Origin: Fibrobacter sp.
Lineage (GTDB): Bacteria; Fibrobacterota; Chitinivibrionia; Chitinivibrionales; Chitinispirillaceae
Direction of reading: 5' to 3'
Length of the DNA stretch: 35,458 nt
Assembly (NCBI GenBank): GCA_012513915.1
Contig: JAAZBG010000179.1
Coordinates: forward strand, 1-35,458
Shown here: positions 17,500 through 27,190 of the stretch, piece after piece
Layout of the letters: the number at the start of each line of letters is the position of its first letter
Numbering within the stretch: position 1 is the stretch's first letter
The notes under the pieces: generated by a model
What the model was told of the DNA's origin: nothing
Database searches by the model: none
What the model saw: only the letters and a program-made list of their open reading frames with translations
Translations under genes and position numbers: made by a program

Positions 17500-17627
17500 T
17501 AAAATTATATAATAAGCAGATTTTGTATATTCAAATATCTTTATTATATTAACATGTATACAGTTGACCGGATTTGTGTTTTTTATTTACTAATGACCTG
17601 AATTCTTTCCAAGGAAAGGCTCCTCTC

Positions 17628-18086
17628 ATGAGATGTCCCTATTGCAGTCACGGTGAAGACAAAGTTGTTGATTCGCGTTCAAGCAAGGAAGGGCGTGCTG
17701 TCAGACGTCGTCGTGAATGTTTACGATGCGGCCAGCGGTTTACAACATATGAATACATCGAAAATGTTGCCTTGACAATCATTAAAAACGATCAGCGTCG
17801 TGAACCGTACGATCGTCAAAAGCTCATGCAGGGAATTGTTGCCGCCTGTAAGAAGCGTCCGGTTTCAGTGAAAAAAGTGGAAAGTATTGTTGATAAAATA
17901 GAAAATCTGATTGAAAAATCCGGAAAAATGGAGATTCCAAGTACTGATATCGGTCGCTATGTCATGACAGAACTTTATGAACTTGACGAAGTAGCCTATG
18001 TCCGGTTTGCATCAGTATACCGGAAGTTCAAGGATATCAGTGAATTTATAACCGAAGTCAAGGACATTGAGTCTAAAAACACCTGA
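17628..18086 (+). CDS. nrdR: transcriptional repressor NrdR
   Basis: 152 residues when started at the ATG 17628-17630, which has AAGGAAAGG upstream and gives the exact NrdR N-terminus. A further 18 codons upstream are open but not family-like. The zinc ribbon has C3, C6, C31 and C34 (MRCPYC and CLRCG), followed by VVDSR and the Arg-rich RAVRRRRE. The ATP-cone follows (VIKNDQRREPYDRQKL-type region, about 46-140). NrdR represses ribonucleotide reductase genes when bound to dATP and ATP. No nrd gene is in the window, and I see no NrdR box at its own promoter. Confidence 0.96.
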   Translation: MRCPYCSHGEDKVVDSRSSKEGRAVRRRRECLRCGQRFTTYEYIENVALTIIKNDQRREPYDRQKLMQGIVAACKKRPVSVKKVESIVDKIENLIEKSGKMEIPSTDIGRYVMTELYELDEVAYVRFASVYRKFKDISEFITEVKDIESKNT

Positions 18087-18102
18087 CAACTCTTCGCTGA
18101 CA

Positions 18103-18145
18103 ATGTTCAGCCACAGGGATCATAGCATATCTCTCTGGCTGACAT
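18103..18145. terminator. stem-loop between convergent nrdR and NRPS-like gene
   Basis: ATGTTCAGCCA (18103-18113) pairs with TGGCTGACAT (18136-18145) with one bulged T. It lies in the 66-base gap between the two convergent stops. There is no T-run, so it is a candidate bidirectional transcript-end hairpin. Confidence 0.45.
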
Positions 18146-18152
18146 GACTTTC

Positions 18153-21100
18153 TTATGACACCAGCTCCTCTAATCTCTTTTTGTCAACTTTCCCGCTTGG
18201 AAGCAGTGGAAATGAATCCAGAACAATACATTGCTGCGGCACCATATAATCCGGAAGTTTTGTCTGAAGCTGTTCTCTTATTACCGTACTGTCAACATAC
18301 TCTTTCACAATAATAAAAGCCGCAAGAAACGGTTTCTGAGGTTCTTTTGTTATTGCAATGACTCTGGATTGCAACACTGATTCAATCTGATCTATATAAT
18401 ACTCTACTGCCGACGGCTCCACTCTGTACCCATGGATTTTCACCTGATCATCAAAACGTCCAAGGTACTCAATAGTACCATCGGGTGCGTACTTTACCCG
18501 ATCACCGGTCTTATACATTTTTACACCTGCCATAAACGGATTGTCAATAAAACACTCGTTTGTCAGCAATACATTATTGTGGTACCCCCGTGCCAGAGCC
18601 ATTCCCGATATATACAACTCACCCGGTACACCAACGGGACACAGTCGTAATTTCGTATCAAGAATAAATGCTTTACAATTATAAACAGGTTTTCCGATTG
18701 GAACAATGTGCTCATCCACTGCGCTTACAACAATTCTCTCATCGAACGCATGTTCCTGTCTGAACTCTTTTTGTACAATCTTATAATGTAATCCGATTTT
18801 CAGGCAGTCCTCATCACTGTTAATTTGCTGTGCAATTGACAACTGATCCTCAAGTACTTCATAGAGATCTGCATAGGTTGTAAGGGGATTTGAAAGAACC
18901 ACACGAAAAACCACCAGCGGTAATGAACCGTATCGTGTGTGTGCCAATGTAGTTTTTGAAACAAATGTTTTACCTTTCAGGAACTGTTTCTCCTGAATCA
19001 GTTTATTAAACGAACTAATCTCATGCTGATCATCACTTGTCAAACTGCCATTCAGAACCTTTGACCGGAATTTTGTCGGAATATACCGGTAGTTGACAAT
19101 GTTTAGTTCGGGATACATAATTAGTTCAAATGCAGAACTTGCATCAATGATTTTTGCAAAAAATGATGTCAGATCCATACTGTAGTTGACAAGTGTTTCA
19201 TACCCTTTTTTCCCGATCATCTGGAGCGATGCATGAAGACAGAGCGATATTGCCGATCTGGACCCTTCAAGGGTAAATTTACCGACATCGTATGAATCAG
19301 CCGTCGCCTGATATGATGCAACTGTTGTTGCAAATTGTAACTGATCAGGATCTTTAAAAAGACAGATACTGATTCCCTGCGGAAGGTACAACTGTTTATG
19401 GCCGCAAAATGTTATTGAATCTGCAAACTCTATACCGCGCAATTTGTGTTTATAGGCATCAGAAAAGATCGTCGTTCCGCCCCATGCTGCATCAACGTGA
19501 AAATGAATTCCATGCTGCCGTGCAATAGCTCCTATGTCGTCAAGTGGATCAATCTGGCCGCTCTCTGTAGCACCGGCAATACCAATAACTGCAAGTACCA
19601 GAATTTTATTTTTCTTACAATAGGATATTTTCTCCTGTAAGTCATCCGTGTCAAGGCGTCCGTTACTATCGGTAGCGACATAGATTATTGTCTCAATACC
19701 GATACCTAAGACGGAAATAGCTTTACGGATTGAGTAATGCATCCGGTGGGTGCCAAGAATTGTCATATCGGCATACCCTTTTTCATTAAGAAGCCGGTAA
19801 ATGCTTTTCCCCGAAGTCGCAAAGATTTCATAGGTTGTAAAAAGCGCCTTATTTCTTGCGGTCAGGAGCGCTGTTATATTTGCTGTTGTACCACCTGTTG
19901 TCACAAGTCCGAGATTAGCATTTAATTTCTGGATATGTTCATCATAAAACTGATCACTGCATCTGTAAAACGCACGATGTAAAACCGCAAGTATTTCGCG
20001 CTCAAGAAAGATAAGTGATTTTGCGGTTTCCACTTTAACAAGATTCTGATTTAACTGCGATATCAGTTTACTGATATCATGTACAAAATCCGGTAAAGCA
20101 CTTGTCATATGTCCTATATATTTCGGTGATGCAGTATTTATGACAAACGGAAACACATCAGAGTAAAGACGTTTGTAATATAGCTCCGGTGAAATCGGAA
20201 AATCTGCCATTTGTGACGACCTGAAGCGTGATGCTATTGCTTCGATCGGTACATTTTCACTTGTAATTCTATCCTCTGTAATCGGATTCAGGTAGCCATC
20301 ACGCACCGACTCTTTCAACCCTCCAGGCAGATCGATTGATTGAGAAAAATACCTGAGTACATCAGCAGCAAAAAAACGTTTCACTTCATACCAGGTGACA
20401 TCAGCGCTAACCTCTGTTGATCCGTAAATATTTACCAGACGGGCACTTTTCAGATGCTGGTAAAACTGAGTAACTAGTGTATTGCTTAACGGTTCTCCAC
20501 TGGAAAAAACATATTTTAAGCTTGACATATTAAGAAGTGCGTCAGAGTCAAGATGCAATATCCGGGACAGCAGTGATGGAACAATAATTATCCTGCTTAT
20601 TTTTTTTTTGTAAATATAGGTTGCGATTGACATTGCATCACGGTTCTGATTATCATCCGGGATATATAATGTTACACCTTTGAGTAACGGTGAAAGAATC
20701 TCGGCAATATGATCGATAAAACCAATCGGTGTTCTGTTGCATCCGATGTCACTATCTGTAAACGGATATGTATCCCACATCCACTGAAGCCTGTTTATGA
20801 TCCCCTTATATAATCCCTCAACACCCTTTGGTCTTCCGCGAGAACCCGACGTATACAAAATATAAAAGCGATCATCTCCGGACCTTTTTACCATATCCGT
20901 ATGAAACGTATCCTGACCGCTATCCTGCAATGTCACGTTTACAAGAGGGATACCACCCTGACCCACTCTTGACAGATACGTTTCTGTTGTCAGCACAACC
21001 ACCGGCCTGCAGTCATCAAGAATAATACCGATCTGTTCCTGTGGAAGAGAATTCATATCAACCGGTATATAGGTCGCATTACACTTTATTATTGCCAGCA

Positions 21101-22055
21101 AACTGACAACATGTTCTGCCGAGCGATCCATACAAACCGCAACCGGTGATTCGGTAGAGACTCCACGTGCCGATAACATTGACGCAAGTGAAATTACCCG
21201 TTTGTTCAATTCCCTGAACGTTAAAGAAATCCGGTCAGAAACTATCGCAGATGCATCCGGGTCTTTAACGCATTGGGTATCAAACATTGATGACAAATCA
21301 GCTTGATGCTGATTTACAGACGACGTTTCATTCCAGGTAACAACAGCCCTCCTGATTTCATCCTGAGACAATATATCAAGTGTACTGATCTGCTTTGAAC
21401 AATCGGTAGTCAGTGCACCAAGAATGTTAACATAGTGAGAAACAATCTGATCCGCATAGTCAGCTTCGATCCGATCAGAATCGTATGCGATAACTATGGC
21501 GCCACTTTTATTCATTGAAAAAAGTACCGATGAATTACAATGCTTTCCAACCGTTATCATTTCGTCGATATCAGTGTGCGTTTCAAAGTTGCTGATCACC
21601 CTGAAATACTGCTGCAATATTCTGTCGTGCTGCAGAGCATTTTTAAATTCAGAATCAACAACAATATCGCCACATGTTGTGCTGGCACTGATAACGCTAT
21701 GTATAAACTCATACCCGGTTGATGCTGCGTTATAATCAAGATTAACTAACGATAATCGTACTGTATCCGCAATCTCAAGCCTGGCAAAACTGAATTGTTT
21801 AAGATCATCATACCGTTCAACCAGAAGCGCAAGCGCAGTGTTAAAAAGTACCGATCGTGGACATTTGAGATATACAGAGTGATCATCTATCAGGCCGGAT
21901 ACTACATCATCCAGAGTTTTGGTAATAATAATATAGGATGGTGAAACTGTTTTTTTTAAGTAACCGCAGCAGAGATCAGCCGCCGGATAGTGCCGGTCTG
22001 CAATACTATATCTATCAATCAGATTTTGAGTATTTTCCAACATAGTCCAATACAT
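18153..22055 (-). CDS. NRPS-like adenylation enzyme interrupted by a PanP-type aspartate decarboxylase
   Basis: 1300 residues. Residues 1-245 resemble the C-terminal half of a condensation domain (VLFNTALALLVERY; ILSQDEIRRAVVTWNETSS linker) without the HHxxxDG half. Residues 246-558 are the first adenylation part: A1 LTFRELN, A2 CNATYIPVD, A3 LYTSGSRGRPKG (Arg replaces the usual second Thr), A4 GFIDHIAEI, A5 NIYGSTE. Residues about 560-1080 are a complete group II PLP decarboxylase closest in memory to PanP: YIGHMTSALPDF, ALTARN-type block, HVDAAWGG (D855), GHKQLY (PLP lysine K887), FTLEGSR. Adenylation resumes at VPIGKPVYN (1118): A6 GELYISGMALARGY, A7 MYKTGDR, A8 GRFDDQVKIHGYR, A9 LPDYMVP, A10 PSGKVDKK (K1289). 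It stops 11 residues later with no carrier domain. The start (M1 or M5) is not settled by a ribosome-binding site. Confidence 0.93.
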   Translation of the reverse strand: MYWTMLENTQNLIDRYSIADRHYPAADLCCGYLKKTVSPSYIIITKTLDDVVSGLIDDHSVYLKCPRSVLFNTALALLVERYDDLKQFSFARLEIADTVRLSLVNLDYNAASTGYEFIHSVISASTTCGDIVVDSEFKNALQHDRILQQYFRVISNFETHTDIDEMITVGKHCNSSVLFSMNKSGAIVIAYDSDRIEADYADQIVSHYVNILGALTTDCSKQISTLDILSQDEIRRAVVTWNETSSVNQHQADLSSMFDTQCVKDPDASAIVSDRISLTFRELNKRVISLASMLSARGVSTESPVAVCMDRSAEHVVSLLAIIKCNATYIPVDMNSLPQEQIGIILDDCRPVVVLTTETYLSRVGQGGIPLVNVTLQDSGQDTFHTDMVKRSGDDRFYILYTSGSRGRPKGVEGLYKGIINRLQWMWDTYPFTDSDIGCNRTPIGFIDHIAEILSPLLKGVTLYIPDDNQNRDAMSIATYIYKKKISRIIIVPSLLSRILHLDSDALLNMSSLKYVFSSGEPLSNTLVTQFYQHLKSARLVNIYGSTEVSADVTWYEVKRFFAADVLRYFSQSIDLPGGLKESVRDGYLNPITEDRITSENVPIEAIASRFRSSQMADFPISPELYYKRLYSDVFPFVINTASPKYIGHMTSALPDFVHDISKLISQLNQNLVKVETAKSLIFLEREILAVLHRAFYRCSDQFYDEHIQKLNANLGLVTTGGTTANITALLTARNKALFTTYEIFATSGKSIYRLLNEKGYADMTILGTHRMHYSIRKAISVLGIGIETIIYVATDSNGRLDTDDLQEKISYCKKNKILVLAVIGIAGATESGQIDPLDDIGAIARQHGIHFHVDAAWGGTTIFSDAYKHKLRGIEFADSITFCGHKQLYLPQGISICLFKDPDQLQFATTVASYQATADSYDVGKFTLEGSRSAISLCLHASLQMIGKKGYETLVNYSMDLTSFFAKIIDASSAFELIMYPELNIVNYRYIPTKFRSKVLNGSLTSDDQHEISSFNKLIQEKQFLKGKTFVSKTTLAHTRYGSLPLVVFRVVLSNPLTTYADLYEVLEDQLSIAQQINSDEDCLKIGLHYKIVQKEFRQEHAFDERIVVSAVDEHIVPIGKPVYNCKAFILDTKLRLCPVGVPGELYISGMALARGYHNNVLLTNECFIDNPFMAGVKMYKTGDRVKYAPDGTIEYLGRFDDQVKIHGYRVEPSAVEYYIDQIESVLQSRVIAITKEPQKPFLAAFIIVKEYVDSTVIREQLQTKLPDYMVPQQCIVLDSFPLLPSGKVDKKRLEELVS
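18717..20378 (-). other. PanP-like decarboxylase insert within the adenylation domain
   Basis: Codons about 560-1113 of the NRPS-like gene. The insert sits exactly in the loop between the TWYEV that follows A5 and the VPIG that precedes A6, so both halves of the adenylation fold are complete on either side. All PLP landmarks are present. Its N-terminal ~80 residues (including PGGLKESVRDGYLNP) and its C-terminal RVVLSNPLTT block also match PanP-type enzymes, so it looks full length. PanP makes beta-alanine from L-aspartate in some bacteria that lack PanD. Confidence 0.9.
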
Positions 22056-22143
22056 TCGTCATTACTGAAAAGACTTTTACAAGGTATCTGTTATATCCCG
22101 AATATACGTTATGCAGTTAAAAATCTGTGATTAACAAGAAAAA

Positions 22144-22182
22144 TGTGACGTGTGAGACGTAACGAGTGACAAGAGGTAACGG
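22144..22182. repeat. degenerate GTGACGT/GAGACGT short repeat
   Basis: A purine-pyrimidine patterned stretch with repeated GTGAC, GTGAG, ACGT and GGTAACGG-like units in the gap between the NRPS-like gene and the GH94 gene. The rest of this 227-base gap is A/T-rich and should contain the NRPS-like gene's promoter, which I cannot place. Confidence 0.35.
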
Positions 22183-22242
22183 ATGCTGAATTGTATGAAT
22201 TACTGTGCATTTTAAAACTGAACCACAATTACCGTTGAATAC

Positions 22243-22279
22243 TATGAGAGATTCGTGAATAATTCACGAATCTCTCATA
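22243..22279 (-). terminator. perfect 37-base palindrome after the GH94 pair
   Basis: Two perfect 18-base arms (22243-22260 and 22262-22279) around one base, ending three bases past the stop of the second GH94 gene on the minus strand. No long T-run follows, so it is a transcript-end hairpin, not a canonical intrinsic terminator. It separates the GH94 pair from the NRPS-like gene. Confidence 0.65.
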
Positions 22280-22282
22280 CAT

Positions 22283-24691
22283 TTAACCCATTATGACATC
22301 AACAGTTATAACATCACCGGCTTGTGCAACCGGCACCAGAGATGTATCAAGTGTTTTTCCGTTTACCGTCACAGAACGTACTCCACTGCTGACATGTGAT
22401 GGATTTTTAACATTGATCATATAGGTTGCTCCTCTGAACTTCCGCTCAACAGTAAAACCATCCCATTTCGATGGAATACAGGGGTTGATTCTCAAACCAC
22501 TCAACTCAGGGAGAATACCAAGAATGTATTTTGTCGCAGCCTGATAGGTCCATGATGATGTTCCGGACAGCCAGGAGTTTCTTCCAAGGCCAAACTGCTT
22601 GTGTTCATCACCGAGAATATTCTGCGGGTACACATACGGTTCACATTCGTATTCGTCAATAACATTGTTCTTCTTTGCAGGATTGATCTGGTTATAATAC
22701 TCAAATGCATTCTCTCCATTGCCAAGAATCGTCTCGGCAATCATAACCCATGGATTTGTATGAAGGAATATACCACCGTTTTCTTTTGCCCCCGGGGGAT
22801 ATGTTGTGATACCACCCTTCGACGGATCGTATCCATTGAATCCGGGGGTACTGAGCTTCATACCATTTGATGTATTCAGGTGTTTTCTGACTGAGTCAAG
22901 CGCTTTTCTTCCGCGATCCCCGTTTGCAAGGTCTGCTATTACTGCCCATGACTGAGAGTTGATATAGATTTTACCATGGGTACAGGTATGTGAACCAAGC
23001 GGTGTCCCGTTTGCTTCAAACCACCGCACGTACCATTCACCGTCCCATGCATGTTCATTATAATTCTTTCTGATTGCCTCAAGATCTGCAGTATATTGTT
23101 CCGTATGAACTGCATCATCCTGATATTTGGCAAGATCAATCATTTCAAGCAGTGCCTTGCCATAGAGACAGGCATTGAACATTGACTCTGCTCCGGATGG
23201 AAGATTGACACAATCGTTCCAGTCTGCAAACCCGAGAAGTGGAAGGCCATGAGCACCAACATTTGCTTTTGTAAATTTTAGCGCATTACGTAAATGATTA
23301 ATTACCGAATCGCTAACAACCGGATTTCCCTTTTTGCGATTGTAATAGGGAACTAGTTCGTTCAGAAATGCAAAATCACCGGTTTCCTTAACGTAGGTAA
23401 TAACTGCGAGAACAATCCACAGATGATCATCACCATAATATTGTGGACGATCGGGCATCTCGTGTGCATCACCAACAGTCGCTTCCATAGTGAGCGGATT
23501 AAACTGATGCATCGCATTGCCTTCAGGAAGCTGAACCGACAGGAGTTTTATTATCAGTTTCTTGCTTTCTTCAGGAATATGTCCTGCAACACCCATTACA
23601 TCCTGTGAGCTGTCACGGAATCCAAGCCCGCGTGTTCCCATACCAAGCTGATAATAGGATAGATACCTGGACCAGTTAAATGTGATATAACACTGACGCG
23701 GATTATGCACATTTATCATACTGTCAAGACCATCGTCCGGAGTCTTTATCTTCATTACTGACAAGTGATTTTCCCAAAAATCAGCAAGTTTCTTAAACGC
23801 TGCATCAACGGTCGCTTCCTTACGAAACTCATTAATTTCAGGCATTGCATCCTTTACACAAACCTTTTGTCCAAGCTGTGTAATAATACGTTTTGTCTCA
23901 TTGTTTTTTATGGATCCGAGTTTGTGAAGTAACGCCGCGATGTTATCACCACGGTCTGCTTCGTAGTTATCAAGATCCTGTTTTTCCAGTGATAAAGGAC
24001 GAGCCCATGTTCCATACTCATTATCACCAAGGAATCGCTTGCGATCGGTCTCAAATGATTCAACCGGATAATTTGATGTAACATAATTAACCGCAGTGTC
24101 ACGTTTCATGAACGCATACTGGGAAAGCACTCTCAGACCATTTGGTTCTGTTGTGCAACGGGACTGCATGGTCTGCGGCACCCAGTCTGCATTTGTGAAC
24201 TGCTTTACAGCATCGAAGTGAGTATACTCAATAACAGGAATAACATCTATTTCCATTGCCTTACCGGAAATATTTGTTACCCTGATATCCCGTATTTCAA
24301 CCTGTGCATCTAAAGGAATAAAAATGGTTACGTCAGTACGGACACCATACATCTCTGAAACAATTCTCTGATATCCCAGCCCGACATGACATTCATACTT
24401 ATCGTACTTATCAAGCGTTGGAACAAAAAATGGAGAAAACACCTTGTAGCCACTTTTATCCTTGATACGGACGTAGAGTGTTTCCCCTTTGAATTCAGAT
24501 GATGGTGTCTGCTGAATATATTTTGTAATTCTGTTAAGAGATGGATCGCCTTTACAAATCAGGGCACCGCCAGTGTGATCAACAAATCCACCGAACTGGA
24601 GAGTTCCGATGTAGTTAATCCATTTTACCGGAGTCCTGGGATTGGTAATCACATACTCTTTTGCAGTATCATCAAAATAACCGTATTTCAT
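22283..24691 (-). CDS. GH94 glycoside phosphorylase, substrate uncertain
   Basis: 802 residues. The N-terminus (MKYGYFDDTAKEYVIT, then WINYIGT) and the catalytic barrel are GH94. The general acid is D493 in FADWNDCVNL, and the phosphate-site blocks are RGLGFRDSSQD (354-364), GAKENGGIFLHTNPW and SWLSGTSSWTY. It cleaves a beta-glucoside or related disaccharide with phosphate to give a sugar 1-phosphate. Around the acceptor site it differs from its neighbour: NLPSGAESMFNACLYG replaces the cellobiose-phosphorylase loop, and FGGFVDHTGG replaces the Ser-Asn-Thr loop. It may act on a different acceptor (cellobionate, laminaribiose, chitobiose or a longer glucan). It starts 27 bases after its neighbour's stop with a good AGGAA site, so the two form an operon. 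Confidence 0.85.
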   Translation of the reverse strand: MKYGYFDDTAKEYVITNPRTPVKWINYIGTLQFGGFVDHTGGALICKGDPSLNRITKYIQQTPSSEFKGETLYVRIKDKSGYKVFSPFFVPTLDKYDKYECHVGLGYQRIVSEMYGVRTDVTIFIPLDAQVEIRDIRVTNISGKAMEIDVIPVIEYTHFDAVKQFTNADWVPQTMQSRCTTEPNGLRVLSQYAFMKRDTAVNYVTSNYPVESFETDRKRFLGDNEYGTWARPLSLEKQDLDNYEADRGDNIAALLHKLGSIKNNETKRIITQLGQKVCVKDAMPEINEFRKEATVDAAFKKLADFWENHLSVMKIKTPDDGLDSMINVHNPRQCYITFNWSRYLSYYQLGMGTRGLGFRDSSQDVMGVAGHIPEESKKLIIKLLSVQLPEGNAMHQFNPLTMEATVGDAHEMPDRPQYYGDDHLWIVLAVITYVKETGDFAFLNELVPYYNRKKGNPVVSDSVINHLRNALKFTKANVGAHGLPLLGFADWNDCVNLPSGAESMFNACLYGKALLEMIDLAKYQDDAVHTEQYTADLEAIRKNYNEHAWDGEWYVRWFEANGTPLGSHTCTHGKIYINSQSWAVIADLANGDRGRKALDSVRKHLNTSNGMKLSTPGFNGYDPSKGGITTYPPGAKENGGIFLHTNPWVMIAETILGNGENAFEYYNQINPAKKNNVIDEYECEPYVYPQNILGDEHKQFGLGRNSWLSGTSSWTYQAATKYILGILPELSGLRINPCIPSKWDGFTVERKFRGATYMINVKNPSHVSSGVRSVTVNGKTLDTSLVPVAQAGDVITVDVIMG

Positions 24692-24718
24692 TTATATTCC
24701 TTTCTTCAATGCTGCTTC

Positions 24719-27154
24719 TTAACCCATGACCACTTCGACATCATGTGCTTTGCCATCAGTAATAACCGGAACGATATTTCCGTTTACTGCAACACCGTCG
24801 ACAGTCATGGATTTTACACCTTTACATACGTGTGATGGATTCTTGATAACGATATTAAATGTTGTACCACGGAAGACGCGTTTTACCGAGAATTCGTTCC
24901 ATTCTGCAGGAATACAAGGATCAACAATAAGACCGTTGTAATCAGCGCGAACACCAAGAATCCACTGGGAAATCGTTACAAAGTTCCATGCAGCAGTACC
25001 GGTAAGCCATGAATTCTTTGCTTCACCGTGACGTTTTGCGTCTTTACCGGCGATCATTTGTGAATATACATAAGGTTCCATTTTGTGAAGATCACTGATA
25101 TCTTCACGGTATGCCGGTGTAATCTTCTTATAGTGGTTAAATGCATGATCACCCTGACCCAGAATAGTTTCAGCAATAATTACCCAGGGGTTGTTATGAC
25201 AGAATATACCTGCGTTTTCTTTATACCCTTGCGGATATGATGAAATCTCACCAAGGTTTACGTGATACTTTGTATATGCTGGATTGACGAGTACAAGTCC
25301 GTGCTGGGAATCGAGGTATTTACGGGCAGATTCAACAGCCTTTTCGCACATACCATCCTCAAGACCGATTTTTGCCATAACGCAATATCCTTGCGGTTCT
25401 ATAAAAATCTTGCCTTCTTCACACTCTTTACTTCCGACCTTTTTACCGGAATCATCATAGGCGCGTACATACCACTCGCCATCCCATCCGTGTTTTTTAA
25501 CGGTTGCAATCATTTCATCAATGTGACCGGCAGCTTTCTTTGCCTCTCCCTTTTTGCCAAGAAGCTCCAGAATGGTTACATATTCACGCCCGATTGCAAC
25601 AAACATACCTGCGATAAATACAGACTCGGCAGTTTTACCATCTTTATTGGTACATGTCTGATATGATTCATCCGGTGTTGTCGAGAAACAGTTCAGGTTA
25701 AGACAGTCATTCCAGTCTGCACGACCGATAAGCGGTAACCCGTGAGGCCCCTTGTTATTTACAACGTGGTAAAACGATTTGTCAAGATGATCAAGAAGTG
25801 ACTTCGCTCTTGATGCATCATTGTCAAAAGGAACGGTCTCATTAAGAATTGTCCAGTCACCGGTTTCCTTGATATATGCAGCTGTTGAGTAAATCAGCCA
25901 CAACGGGTCGTCATTGAAATTACCACCGATTTCATTGTTTCCCTTTTTGGTAAGAGGCTGATACTGATGATATGCACCACCGGTTTCAAGCTGTGTTGCC
26001 GCAAGGTCAAGAATACGTTCGCGTGCACGTTCAGGAAGCTGATGAACAAACCCGCCGATATCCTGATTTGAGTCACGGAATCCCATACCACGGCCGATAC
26101 CGGATTCGAAGTACGATGCACTTCTTGACATGTGGAATGTGATAATACACTGGTACTGATTCCAGATATTAACCATTCTGTTAAGTTTGTCTTCTTTTGT
26201 TGTAACCGTATACCGTGACAGCAGATTGTCCCAGTATGCTTTCAGTTCAGCAAACGCCTTGTCAACAGCCGCACTTGTCGAGAATTTATCAATAGTTACT
26301 TTAGCATTTTTCTTATTGATTACTCCCGGTGCTTCCCACTTGTCATTGACATCATTTTCGACATAACCAAGAACAAATACAATTTCAGTTGACTCTTTAG
26401 GATCAAGAGTAATCGACAAATGGTGTGATGCAATCGGTGACCATCCATCCGCAACAGAATTCTTCGATTTTCCCTCAACAACAACTTCAGGATTTTCATA
26501 CCCATTGTATTTACCGATGAAACTATCACGATCTGAATCGAAACCTGCCAGCTGACGGTTTACCGTGTAGAATGCGAAATGATTTCTGCGTTCACGGTAT
26601 TCTGTTTTGTGGTAAATTGTCGAACCATCAATTTCGACTTCACCAGTGTTGTAATTTCTCTGGAAATTAGTCTGATCGTCCTGTGCGTTCCAGAGACAGA
26701 ATTCTGCATATGAAAAGAGTGAAAACTTTTTCTGTTTATCGGATGTATTAGTCAGGGTAATTTTCTGTACTTCACAGGTCTCATCAAGCGGTACAAAGAA
26801 AAGACATTCAGCAGCAACCCCATTACGGACACCCTTAATTATGGAATAACCCATACCATGACGACACTGGTATTCTGTAAGACCGCGTTTCACCGGTTTC
26901 CATCCAGGAGACCAGAAATCATCACCATCTTTTATATAGAAATATCTTCCACCATTGTCAAGTGGAACGTTGTTATAACGATAACGTGTGATACGTCTGA
27001 GACGGGCATCTTTATAGAAAGAATAACCACCAGCAGTATTTGATATCAAAGAGAAGAAATCTTTAGTACCAAGGTAGTTGATCCATGGATAGGGAGTTTG
27101 TGGTGTGGTAATTACGTATTCACGTTTTGCATCATCAAAAAAGCCGAATTTCAT
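24719..27154 (-). CDS. cellobiose phosphorylase (GH94)
   Basis: 811 residues, the same length as clostridial cellobiose phosphorylase as I recall it, and matching it almost block by block. Examples are [70 protein letters not shown] and [11 protein letters not shown]. The catalytic Asp is D483 in [15 protein letters not shown], and the phosphate site includes [12 protein letters not shown] and [11 protein letters not shown]. It converts cellobiose and phosphate to glucose 1-phosphate and glucose in the cytoplasm, saving ATP. It is cytoplasmic (no signal peptide), first gene of a pair with the second GH94 enzyme, and downstream of the oligosaccharide ABC operon. The ATG has GAGGGG upstream. 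Confidence 0.95.
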   Translation of the reverse strand: MKFGFFDDAKREYVITTPQTPYPWINYLGTKDFFSLISNTAGGYSFYKDARLRRITRYRYNNVPLDNGGRYFYIKDGDDFWSPGWKPVKRGLTEYQCRHGMGYSIIKGVRNGVAAECLFFVPLDETCEVQKITLTNTSDKQKKFSLFSYAEFCLWNAQDDQTNFQRNYNTGEVEIDGSTIYHKTEYRERRNHFAFYTVNRQLAGFDSDRDSFIGKYNGYENPEVVVEGKSKNSVADGWSPIASHHLSITLDPKESTEIVFVLGYVENDVNDKWEAPGVINKKNAKVTIDKFSTSAAVDKAFAELKAYWDNLLSRYTVTTKEDKLNRMVNIWNQYQCIITFHMSRSASYFESGIGRGMGFRDSNQDIGGFVHQLPERARERILDLAATQLETGGAYHQYQPLTKKGNNEIGGNFNDDPLWLIYSTAAYIKETGDWTILNETVPFDNDASRAKSLLDHLDKSFYHVVNNKGPHGLPLIGRADWNDCLNLNCFSTTPDESYQTCTNKDGKTAESVFIAGMFVAIGREYVTILELLGKKGEAKKAAGHIDEMIATVKKHGWDGEWYVRAYDDSGKKVGSKECEEGKIFIEPQGYCVMAKIGLEDGMCEKAVESARKYLDSQHGLVLVNPAYTKYHVNLGEISSYPQGYKENAGIFCHNNPWVIIAETILGQGDHAFNHYKKITPAYREDISDLHKMEPYVYSQMIAGKDAKRHGEAKNSWLTGTAAWNFVTISQWILGVRADYNGLIVDPCIPAEWNEFSVKRVFRGTTFNIVIKNPSHVCKGVKSMTVDGVAVNGNIVPVITDGKAHDVEVVMG

Positions 27155-27190
27155 TCTTAGCCCCTCTTTTGGTTTTATTAAAATTTTGGT

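Noticed and set aside
17574-17627. 18 extra codons in front of nrdR
   Set aside because: NrdR proteins begin MRCPxC, and the ATG at 17628 has a good ribosome-binding site. The extension is not family-like.
18717-20378. Assembly chimera of a separate decarboxylase gene and an NRPS gene
   Set aside because: The insert is in frame at both junctions, lies exactly in a permissive loop, and its expected product fits the pocket code. Chance joining would not give this. Reads should still be checked.
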